Assembly: GCA_022447585.1 (NCBI GenBank)
Contig: JAKVAR010000009.1
Location: 555,133-619,132, forward strand
Direction: 5' to 3'
Origin: Crocinitomicaceae bacterium
GTDB lineage: Bacteria > Bacteroidota > Bacteroidia > Flavobacteriales_D > Crocinitomicaceae
Length of the DNA stretch: 64,000 nucleotides
In this document: in pieces, positions 1-7,625 of the stretch
How the letters are laid out: the number at the start of each line of letters is the position of its first letter
How positions within the stretch are numbered: position 1 is the first letter of the stretch
The notes under the pieces: model-generated
Database searches by the model: none
What the model saw: only the letters and a program-made list of their open reading frames with translations
Told to the model about the DNA's origin: nothing
Position numbers and translations under genes: made by a program

Positions 1-357
1 CTGAACTTGGCCCGGGAAATTGTAAAAGATATGGAAGATGTTCAAGGGGATAAAAAACTTCACGCGAAAACGCTCCCCATTGTCTTGGGATATAAACAGT
101 CAAAAATCATTTCTGGAATAATTCTTTGTATGGCGATAATTGGAGCTTTTGTAACATTCTCATTCATTCAAGCAATTGATTTAAAAGTACTTTTCCCAAT
201 TGCTATTTCTGCATTATTCGTTATCGTATGTCTAATTCTATTACCAAAAGCTGACTCTCAATCTAAATACAAAATGATAAATGGATTCATTAAACTAGCA
301 ATGACTGCAGGGCTTATCAGCCCGGTTTATTGGAAACTGATTTTAATTTATGGATAA
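1..357 (+). CDS. UbiA-family prenyltransferase, C-terminal part (5' end outside window)
   Basis: The reading frame is open from the first base, so this is the 3' portion of a longer gene. The visible start carries the REIVKDMEDVQGD signature and a following TLPIVLG segment, which form the second Asp-rich region of UbiA integral-membrane prenyltransferases. Three hydrophobic segments follow. In Bacteroidota this type is often annotated geranylgeranylglycerol-phosphate geranylgeranyltransferase. The family transfers a polyprenyl group from its diphosphate to an acceptor in the inner membrane. The stop codon overlaps the start of maf by 8 bp, so the two genes are probably co-transcribed. The acceptor substrate cannot be told from this fragment. 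Confidence 0.8.
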   Translation: MNLAREIVKDMEDVQGDKKLHAKTLPIVLGYKQSKIISGIILCMAIIGAFVTFSFIQAIDLKVLFPIAISALFVIVCLILLPKADSQSKYKMINGFIKLAMTAGLISPVYWKLILIYG

Positions 358-925
358 CATCAAAATAATCCTCGCCTCTAAATCTCCTCGACGTCAAGAA
401 TTAATTAAAGAACTTGGTTTGCCTTATGAAATAAGAATCAAAGAAGTTGAAGAAATATATCCTTCAAGTCTTGCGGCATTACTTGTTCCGGAATATTTAG
501 CCAAATTGAAATCTGAACCAATCAGTTCAACCTTAAAGGAAAATGAAATATTATTAACTTCTGATACTATTGTTTTCGCTAATGGAAATATACTCGGCAA
601 ACCAAAAAATGAAGATGAAGCATTTGAAATGATCACTTCCTTATCAGGAGGCTCTCATAAAGTAATTACAGGAGTTCAGTTGATGAGTACAAATAAAACG
701 ATTTCATTTTCCTCAATAACAGATGTTTACTTTTCTGCATTAACAAAAGAGGAAATTAATTTTTATATCAATAAATACAAACCATTTGACAAAGCAGGAT
801 CATACGGTATACAAGAATGGATTGGCTATATTGGTGTATCTAAAATTGAAGGATGCTACTACAACGTTATGGGACTTCCAATTCATGATGTATATCAAAA
901 CATAAAACAAAACTTCCTAGCATAG
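350..925 (+). CDS. maf: Maf-family nucleoside triphosphate pyrophosphatase
   Basis: The 191-residue protein has the usual Maf length. It opens with the family signature ASKSPRR near residues 9-15. It also has the SDTIV acidic motif around residue 70, GKP shortly after, and a GGSHKVITGV segment. Maf proteins are cytoplasmic pyrophosphatases that hydrolyse non-canonical or canonical NTPs (dTTP, UTP or m7GTP depending on subgroup) to the monophosphate, and they are linked to septum arrest and housecleaning. The ATG overlaps the upstream UbiA gene by 8 bp, which suggests translational coupling. The substrate subgroup is not assigned here. Confidence 0.92.
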   Translation: MDNIKIILASKSPRRQELIKELGLPYEIRIKEVEEIYPSSLAALLVPEYLAKLKSEPISSTLKENEILLTSDTIVFANGNILGKPKNEDEAFEMITSLSGGSHKVITGVQLMSTNKTISFSSITDVYFSALTKEEINFYINKYKPFDKAGSYGIQEWIGYIGVSKIEGCYYNVMGLPIHDVYQNIKQNFLA

Positions 926-931
926 ATTAAG

Positions 932-960
932 TTGTAAAAATCATAAGTTTACTAACTTTG
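932..960 (+). promoter_or_regulatory. Bacteroidota-type promoter upstream of the flippase gene
   Basis: A TTG at 932-934 is followed after 18 bp by TAACTTTG at 953-960. This matches the TTG / TAnnTTTG promoter recognised by the primary sigma factor of Bacteroidota. It lies after the maf stop and about 90 bp before the flippase ATG, leaving a leader of roughly 85 nt. Confidence 0.6.
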
Positions 961-1051
961 CACGACTAAAACTTCAAACTGAATTCGCTCATATTACGTT
1001 TAATAAATGTAGCACTTAACAATTCCATCTGAGCCTATATATCAGAAACAT

Positions 1052-2512
1052 ATGCAAAAGAAATTTTTCACAAACCTTATTCTTGTATTGGTACTGAATG
1101 TATTGGTGAAACCTTTCTACATCCTTGGTATAGATGCGGAAATACTAAAACAAGTAGAATCGCATTCCCCTGGCGAATATGGGGAGTACTTCTCTATTCT
1201 TGGATTTACTTTTATTCTTAATATTTTTCTCGATTTAGGTATTACAAATTACAATACTCGAAATATCGCACGAAATAATGATTCTATTAAAAGTCATTTT
1301 TCTGGAATACTTACATTAAGAGGTCTTTTATCTATTGGATACATGGTTTTAATTCTAATTAGTGGATACTTCCTAGGATATAGTCAGCATCAATTTAAAT
1401 TACTGTCTTTCTTAGCATTCAATCAAATACTAGTTGCATTTATCTTGTACTTCCGATCAAATTTAACCGGGTTACTTCTTTTTAAACAAGATAGCTTAAT
1501 CTCTGTTCTTGACCGTTTCTTATTAATTATTATTTGTGCCGTTCTTCTTTGGGGAGGTATCACAGATCAACCTTTTGAAATTGAATGGTTAATCTGGGCA
1601 CAAACTGCAGCCTACGCCTTTACCGCAATCATAGCAGGCTATTTCGTCTTAAGAAAAACAGGCAAGATAAAATTGAGTTTCGATTGGTACTTCTCCAAAG
1701 AAGTCATCAGAAAAAGTATGCCATATGCCTTACTGATCTTATTGATGATGATATATTATCGTTCTGATAGTGTTATGCTAGAAAGAATGCTACCTAACGG
1801 TGACGAGGAGGCTGCGATTTATGCCAGAGGGTATCGTTTTTTCGAAGCAGTTAATATGGTTGGTTATTTATTTGCGGGACTACTGCTACCAATATTTTCT
1901 AAACTATTAAAGCAAAAAGATAGTATTCAGGAAATTCTTTATTTCTCATTCAAATTAATACTTAGTTACACAATTATACTTGGCTTAGCGGCATTCTTTT
2001 ATCGTGAAGAAATTATGATCTGGAGATTTGAAATGAGTGATTTAGAACTTGAAAAGGCTGCTCAAACATTTGGGTTGCTGATGCTTTGCTTTATTAGTGT
2101 TACCTCTACTTATATCTTTGGAACTTTACTAACTGCTAATGGCAGTCTCAAATCACTTAACATTATAGCCTCTTGTGGGGTTATTTTAAACCTCGGTTTG
2201 AATTATGTGTTAATTCCAACTCATGGTGCCGTTGGCGCAGCAATTGCAAGTCTTATAACCCAAATTATCACATGGATAGCACAAACTATTTTAACGTTCT
2301 CCATCATTGATGTAAAAATAAACTATAAGGAATTTTTAAGAATTATTTTATTCGTAGGAATTATCTTCGGGATTGGTTTTTATTCCCACTCCCTCAACCT
2401 CCATTGGGCAGTTCAATTTACTTTAATAATATTAATAGGAGCAATTGTTGCCCTGTTATCAGGGATGGTTAGCGTAAAAGGAATTATCCAGATACTCAAA
2501 ACTGACAAATAA
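1052..2512 (+). CDS. Polysaccharide biosynthesis flippase (Wzx/MurJ-like, MOP superfamily)
   Basis: The 486-residue protein is almost entirely hydrophobic, with about 12-14 predicted membrane segments. It has the look of the oligosaccharide flippase family: an N-terminal segment with LGITNYNTRNIARN, a central RSDSVMLERM stretch and a C-terminal ALIPTHGAVGAAIAS-like helix (here reading NYVLIPTHGAVGAAIAS). Such proteins move lipid-linked saccharides across the inner membrane during O-antigen, capsule or exopolysaccharide assembly. No glycosyltransferase genes lie next to it, so its substrate is unknown. It has its own promoter and ends 2 bp from the convergent DUF389 gene. Confidence 0.85.
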   Translation: MQKKFFTNLILVLVLNVLVKPFYILGIDAEILKQVESHSPGEYGEYFSILGFTFILNIFLDLGITNYNTRNIARNNDSIKSHFSGILTLRGLLSIGYMVLILISGYFLGYSQHQFKLLSFLAFNQILVAFILYFRSNLTGLLLFKQDSLISVLDRFLLIIICAVLLWGGITDQPFEIEWLIWAQTAAYAFTAIIAGYFVLRKTGKIKLSFDWYFSKEVIRKSMPYALLILLMMIYYRSDSVMLERMLPNGDEEAAIYARGYRFFEAVNMVGYLFAGLLLPIFSKLLKQKDSIQEILYFSFKLILSYTIILGLAAFFYREEIMIWRFEMSDLELEKAAQTFGLLMLCFISVTSTYIFGTLLTANGSLKSLNIIASCGVILNLGLNYVLIPTHGAVGAAIASLITQIITWIAQTILTFSIIDVKINYKEFLRIILFVGIIFGIGFYSHSLNLHWAVQFTLIILIGAIVALLSGMVSVKGIIQILKTDK

Positions 2513-2514
2513 AG

Positions 2515-3840
2515 CTAAAACTTTAAATAAACGGTATCAACATCTAAACGGTTCTTTAACCAATTATAGATTTTAGTTTCATCTTCAACTTCAAATGGCT
2601 CAGTAGAATTCAGATAGACGATAGAAACAGGAATTGATTTGTCTAAAGTATCAATGTATTGAGCCGTCGGCGCATAAATACAACTATTTATCGTTGGGTA
2701 AAGCGGTTTAATTTCTTTTAAAAGAGACTCTCCCATAACAGGCAATGATTTCAAGCTGTCAATGGACTTTTCTCTGTAGATGATTGTAGCCTTTAACTTA
2801 TTGATTTGTCGGTTCATTTTCGTGAACTCGTCACTGGATTGAAGTTCGTCTTGAAAGTCTTTAATTTTTAATCCTTGGTGCACTGTGATTATTGCAGACC
2901 CTAAATTAAGATCTTTTGCTTTATCCATTAAACGAGATTTCGTCTTTTCATCAAACTCATTACCTCCATATACAAGCTTAATTTCCCTAGTATCTGGATT
3001 CACACTCTGCTTAAGGAGGTAATTACCTTCCCATAGGCTAACTTGTTGAACAAAATGCTCTGCTTTTACCTTAAATTTCTCTTTACTTACAAGCGATAAA
3101 CCAAAGAAAAAACTTGGAACAATTGTCAATGCAATTGCCACTCCAACTGCAATATTTTTATTTTTAATTTCTTTAGAAAGCAAGTATGCCTTCTTCGGCA
3201 ATTTCAATAATTGTGAAACGGCCATTGCTGAAACGGCAATAAACACTGAGTTTATGGTAAATAAATATAACGCACCAAAGAAATAGCTAAAGTTACCAAT
3301 AGACAAGCCATATCCCGCTGTACACAATGGGGGCATTAATGCAGTAGCAATTGCAACACCTGGAATTACATTACCTTTATTCTTACTTGTAATGGCAACA
3401 ATTCCAGCTAACCCACCAAACAAAGCAATCATTACATCAAAAATAGTTGGACTGGTCCTTGCAAGTAACTCAGAGTGCTCGGTGTGAATTGGAGTTAGAA
3501 TAAAATATAAGGTGGAAGTAACTAAGGCTGCAATTGCAGAAAATGCAAAGTTTTTGAATGACTTTCGAAGTAAAGGGATATTGTATGTTGCTATGCTATA
3601 ACCAAGACCATTAATTGGCCCCATTAGGGGTGAGATAAGCATTGCACCAATAATTACAGCTGGAGAGTTCATATTTAAACCCACCGATGCAATCAATATG
3701 GCAAAAATTAAAATCCAAAGATTAGTTCCACGAAAAATTATAGCTTTCTCAATGGATTCATGAATAATTTCATTGTCCTCTTGTTCACGTGTTAAGCGCA
3801 AAAAACCTAATAGATCTGACAACCAATGCTTTTCTTCCAT
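2515..3840 (-). CDS. DUF389 (TIGR00341-type) membrane protein
   Basis: Starting at the ATG (MEEKHW), the protein has 441 residues. A longer in-frame start would overlap argS, whereas this ATG lies 1 bp after the argS stop. After a short cytoplasmic head come about six hydrophobic segments, including the DUF389 hallmark GAMLISPLMGPINGLGYSIA. A C-terminal soluble part of about 180 residues contains a coiled-coil-like stretch. The function of the family is not established. It is the third gene of an arginase-argS-DUF389 minus-strand run with almost no spacing, so it is probably expressed with them. Confidence 0.85.
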   Translation of the reverse strand: MEEKHWLSDLLGFLRLTREQEDNEIIHESIEKAIIFRGTNLWILIFAILIASVGLNMNSPAVIIGAMLISPLMGPINGLGYSIATYNIPLLRKSFKNFAFSAIAALVTSTLYFILTPIHTEHSELLARTSPTIFDVMIALFGGLAGIVAITSKNKGNVIPGVAIATALMPPLCTAGYGLSIGNFSYFFGALYLFTINSVFIAVSAMAVSQLLKLPKKAYLLSKEIKNKNIAVGVAIALTIVPSFFFGLSLVSKEKFKVKAEHFVQQVSLWEGNYLLKQSVNPDTREIKLVYGGNEFDEKTKSRLMDKAKDLNLGSAIITVHQGLKIKDFQDELQSSDEFTKMNRQINKLKATIIYREKSIDSLKSLPVMGESLLKEIKPLYPTINSCIYAPTAQYIDTLDKSIPVSIVYLNSTEPFEVEDETKIYNWLKNRLDVDTVYLKF

Positions 3841-3841
3841 C

Positions 3842-5749
3842 TTACATTCTTTCTGGCACTTTAACCCCAATTAAGCGCATCGCTAAGTCAATAACTTTCG
3901 CAACATTCTTACTTAAGATTAAACGCATATTTTTTAATTCTAGATTTTCTTCCTTTAAAATAAAAACTCCCTGATAAAAATGATTATACAATTTAACTAG
4001 TTCATAAGTATAGTTTGCAACTAAAGCCGGAGAATAATTATTTCCAGCATCCGAAACAACTAATGAGAACTCGACCAACTTCTTCATTATCTCTTTCTCT
4101 TCAGGCAAAATAGAAACTGATTTCAGTTCTCCAAAATCTCCTGCCTTTCGAAGCAAAGATTTAATTCGAGCATGTGTATATTGAATGAATGGACCTGTAT
4201 TTCCATTAAGCTCAATCGACTCTTCAGGGTTGAATACAATCCGTTTTCGAGGATCAACCTTTAAAAGGTAATATTTCAAACCGCCCATGCCGATAATATC
4301 GTACAACTCATCCTTTTCATCATCTAACATTTGATAAATGTGATCTCGCTCTTGTGATAATGTCATTTGTTTAGCGCTAAAAACAATATCTTCCATTAAA
4401 TCATCAGCGTCAACAACAGTTCCTTCACGCGACTTCATTTTGCCCATCCCCTTCGGCAACTCAACCATCCCATATGATAGATGGAAACAGTTTTTCGCCC
4501 AAGCATAACCAAGCCTATCTAAGATCAAGAATAAAACTTTGAAGTGATAATCTTGTTCATTTCCAACGGTATAAATAATTCCTTCTAAATCTGGATAATC
4601 TTTGTAACGATCTACAGCTGTACCAACATCTTGAGTCATGTATACTGCAGTTCCATCTGAACGGAGTACAAGTTTTTCATCCAGACCATCTTCAGATAAA
4701 TCAATCCAAACTGAGCCATCATCCTTCTTAAAGAATACACCTTTATCAAGTCCTTCAGCAACCAAATCTTTACCTAAAACATAGGTATCTGACTCGTAAT
4801 AAAGCTTATCAAAGTCAACCCCCATAGCTTTATAAGTAGATTCAAAACCTTGATAAACCCATCCATTCATCGTTGTCCACAATAAATAAACTTGAGGATC
4901 TCTTCCTTCCCACTTTATTAGCATTTGTTTAGCTTCAAGCAAAAGTGACGTTTGATTCTTTGCCAAATCTTTAATCTTAGCATCAATTCCAGCAATCGCT
5001 TTATCTCCTTTTCCTTCTTTAGAAGTATCCAAACGTTTGAATTCAGCTACGGTTGTATCATCGAAACCTTCAAAGTTTCCTGCTTCCCAAGAGTCAATAA
5101 TTCCCTTCGCCTCAGCGTTAAATTGCTTATCAAATTCTACATAGTACTTTCCTACAAGCTTATCCCCTTTCAATCCAGTATTCTCTGGAGTTTCACGTTC
5201 ACCTTTATCATTTAGCGGAGAAAACTTCTCCCAAGCCAACATACTTTTACAGATATGAATTCCGCGATCATTAATGATCTGAGTCTTGACAACCTTATGA
5301 CCATTAGCTTTTAGAATCTCTGCAATGGAGTAACCCAAGAAATTATTTCTCAAATGCCCTAAGTGCAATGGTTTATTCGTATTTGGTGATGAATACTCCA
5401 CCATAACTGTAGGTTTCGAATCTTTTTCAGCATAACCAAAAGTTGGGTTCTCATTAATTTCATACAAACAATTCACCCAGTATTCATCAGTAATAATGAA
5501 ATTTAAAAAACCACTAACCACATTGAACTCTTGAATAAAATCCAATTTTTCCTTTAAAAAATAACCTATCTTTTCTCCGGCATCAACAGGAGATGTCTTT
5601 AACATTTTAACGAAAGGAAAGATAACGAGAGTCAAATCACCCTCTACATCTTTTCTCGTTTTTTGAAATTGAATTAATTTTTGTTCGATCTGAAAACCAA
5701 ATAGAGCTTCAGAATTATTTATTAAGACTTCTTTTATTTCCTTTTCCAT
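3842..5749 (-). CDS. argS: Arginyl-tRNA synthetase
   Basis: The 635-residue class I synthetase charges tRNA-Arg with arginine in the cytoplasm. The N-terminal Add-1 domain is followed by SSPNTNKPLHLGHLRNN (residues 120-136), whose HLGH is the HIGH motif. The KMSKS loop is represented by MGKMKSREGTVV, and the C-terminal all-alpha anticodon-binding (DALR) domain ends with LAMRLIGVKVPERM. It is slightly longer than the E. coli enzyme because of an inserted charged segment around residues 220-285. It lies 4 bp downstream of arginase and 1 bp upstream of the DUF389 gene on the same strand. Confidence 0.97.
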   Translation of the reverse strand: MEKEIKEVLINNSEALFGFQIEQKLIQFQKTRKDVEGDLTLVIFPFVKMLKTSPVDAGEKIGYFLKEKLDFIQEFNVVSGFLNFIITDEYWVNCLYEINENPTFGYAEKDSKPTVMVEYSSPNTNKPLHLGHLRNNFLGYSIAEILKANGHKVVKTQIINDRGIHICKSMLAWEKFSPLNDKGERETPENTGLKGDKLVGKYYVEFDKQFNAEAKGIIDSWEAGNFEGFDDTTVAEFKRLDTSKEGKGDKAIAGIDAKIKDLAKNQTSLLLEAKQMLIKWEGRDPQVYLLWTTMNGWVYQGFESTYKAMGVDFDKLYYESDTYVLGKDLVAEGLDKGVFFKKDDGSVWIDLSEDGLDEKLVLRSDGTAVYMTQDVGTAVDRYKDYPDLEGIIYTVGNEQDYHFKVLFLILDRLGYAWAKNCFHLSYGMVELPKGMGKMKSREGTVVDADDLMEDIVFSAKQMTLSQERDHIYQMLDDEKDELYDIIGMGGLKYYLLKVDPRKRIVFNPEESIELNGNTGPFIQYTHARIKSLLRKAGDFGELKSVSILPEEKEIMKKLVEFSLVVSDAGNNYSPALVANYTYELVKLYNHFYQGVFILKEENLELKNMRLILSKNVAKVIDLAMRLIGVKVPERM

Positions 5750-5753
5750 TTTA

Positions 5754-6707
5754 CTATTTCTCTAGACTTCTTGTTGTTTTTTCAAGTAAGTCAAATGTAA
5801 CCTCGGCCATTTTATTTGTTTTCTCATCCAGACATGGGTTTACCTCAACAAATTCGATACAAACCGTTTTATCGTTCTTAGCAAGTTCACCCAAGAAATA
5901 CTCAGCCTCATGAGGTTTCAACCCATTATCCACTGGTGTACCTGTTCCATGAGAGGTAAAGGCTGGATCCATTGAATCAACATCAAATGAAACATAAATA
6001 ATATCACAATCCTTTAATTGCTCATTAACTTCAGCCATTATTGAATCCAATCCTTTTTCTCGCACTTCCGCTACAGTGTGATTCTTTATGTTTAGACGAC
6101 TAATTATTGCATCTTCTTGATCTTCGGTATCTCGAACTGCAATAAAAACAAGATCTTCGGCATTTATTTTTGCTCCTGCTACTCCAATCGACTTCAATTC
6201 TTCCCACATGGACACAACTTCATCGGAGAGTGAATTGATACCAACCTGCCTATTATCATCATTCAACGCAGTTGCCAATGGCATTCCATGCATATTTCCC
6301 GAGGGTGTTGTATACGGGGTATGTAAATCACCATGAGCATCAATCCAAACTACGCCTAAACGCTTTGTTGGATATGAAGCCTTTATACCAGCAATTGTGC
6401 CACCAGCAGAACCATGATCTGCAGCTATCACCAATGGGAATTTTCCTTCACCAATTACCTCCTGAATATTCTCAGAAACAGATTTGAAAACCTTAATTAA
6501 GCCTTCTATGCGTTTTGAAAATGGATGTTTCACAGCCTGATCCAACATACTATTGAATTCTTGAATAGTACGAATAGGATATTGCCCAAAGTAATTACTA
6601 TGAATATTTCGTGCAGCTGTCATTACCGCTTCAGGCCCCATGGATGCACCTCTAGTACCTGCTGTAATTTCCGATTTGTTTATCAGTAATGTTATATCTC
6701 GCTTCAT
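5754..6707 (-). CDS. rocF: Arginase
   Basis: Taking the ATG of MKRDITLL as start gives 317 residues, a normal arginase length. The longer frame adds an unlikely hydrophobic 25-residue lead. The binuclear manganese site is complete: the His in AADHGS (about 98), the DAHGD motif (123-127) and SFDVDSMDP (240-248). The ureohydrolase hydrolyses arginine to ornithine and urea in the cytoplasm. The NKSEITAGTRGASMGPEA head is typical of Bacteroidota arginases. It precedes argS by 4 bp, placing an arginine-consuming and an arginine-charging enzyme in one transcription unit. Confidence 0.93.
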   Translation of the reverse strand: MKRDITLLINKSEITAGTRGASMGPEAVMTAARNIHSNYFGQYPIRTIQEFNSMLDQAVKHPFSKRIEGLIKVFKSVSENIQEVIGEGKFPLVIAADHGSAGGTIAGIKASYPTKRLGVVWIDAHGDLHTPYTTPSGNMHGMPLATALNDDNRQVGINSLSDEVVSMWEELKSIGVAGAKINAEDLVFIAVRDTEDQEDAIISRLNIKNHTVAEVREKGLDSIMAEVNEQLKDCDIIYVSFDVDSMDPAFTSHGTGTPVDNGLKPHEAEYFLGELAKNDKTVCIEFVEVNPCLDEKTNKMAEVTFDLLEKTTRSLEK

Positions 6708-6838
6708 ATGATGATTTAAGTCTAGCAAAAATAGTATAATATGGAAAGATATGATTGCAGTGAAGTAGCCTATTTTCATCAATTTTCCATTAATTTCGCC
6801 TTACAGTAACTTTTTCTATAAAATTCGTTGAATAGGAT

Positions 6839-7534
6839 ATGATTGATTCTAAATACATAAGCTTAAAAACTACAATTGGACTTGTTACCATTTTATGGTT
6901 TATTATGAGTTGTGGAGTTCAAAAAGAACAAACCCCTTTTACAGGTGTACTTGAATACAAAATTACCCCTAGAGACTCTTCAAACACTGCTCTTGCAGCA
7001 AAAAATTCAATGTTCGTATACACTAATGACACGATCACAAGAACGGAAAACTTTACAGGTCAGCTAGGAAAACAAGTTTCGATTCGCCATATGGAAATGG
7101 ACAAATCATATCTTCTTCTTATCACTGATCTTGGAAAATTTGCAATTCAAACAGATCATGCAAAATCCGATTCAACAAAAAGAGAATCGCAATATAATTT
7201 CAAGAAGAAATCATTGAAGAAAACAATTGCTGGTCAAAAAGCGAATAAAATATCTGTATCGCATCCAAACTTCAAGGAGCCAATTGAATTTTTGTACCTC
7301 AAAGAATATGCTAATAAATACATCGCTATTTACCCTGAAATCCCAGGTTTGTTGGTTAAATACAGTATAGCCACAGAAGATGGAATACTTGATTATGAAT
7401 TGGTAAAAATCAATGAATACAGTCCAAATAGAGACTTATTTGGTATTCCTTCAGATTTTGAAAAAATTTCATTTGATGAATTCTTGGACAAGATGATTGC
7501 AGCGAAGAAAGAAGCCCAAAAACCCCCTCAATAG
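6839..7534 (+). CDS. Putative lipoprotein upstream of ftsK
   Basis: The 231-residue protein starts with a hydrophobic segment ending in FIMSCGVQ, a lipobox with the acceptor Cys at about residue 25, so it should be a lipoprotein. The rest is soluble, mostly beta-type sequence with TGVLEYKIT and a repeated pattern of charged strands, vaguely like DUF4412 or LolA/B-like ligand-binding sheets. I do not recognise a named family with certainty. Its position directly before ftsK recalls flavobacterial genomes where an outer-membrane-lipoprotein carrier gene sits there, but LolA identity is not supported by any motif. Confidence 0.6.
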   Translation: MIDSKYISLKTTIGLVTILWFIMSCGVQKEQTPFTGVLEYKITPRDSSNTALAAKNSMFVYTNDTITRTENFTGQLGKQVSIRHMEMDKSYLLLITDLGKFAIQTDHAKSDSTKRESQYNFKKKSLKKTIAGQKANKISVSHPNFKEPIEFLYLKEYANKYIAIYPEIPGLLVKYSIATEDGILDYELVKINEYSPNRDLFGIPSDFEKISFDEFLDKMIAAKKEAQKPPQ

Positions 7535-7564
7535 TTCTACTAACATTTAGGTGTTTAAAGTTAC

Positions 7565-7582
7565 AATTGAGCAGTCTCAATT
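7565..7582. repeat. Short inverted repeat upstream of ftsK
   Basis: AATTGAG-cagt-CTCAATT is a perfect 7-bp inverted repeat with a 4-base loop, lying between the lipoprotein stop and the ftsK start. It lacks a following T-run, so it is not a standard terminator. It could be an operator or a mild attenuator, or chance. Confidence 0.3.
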
Positions 7583-7625
7583 ATAGACTATTACTCTATA
7601 TCTTCGTTAGACACACTCAAATTGA

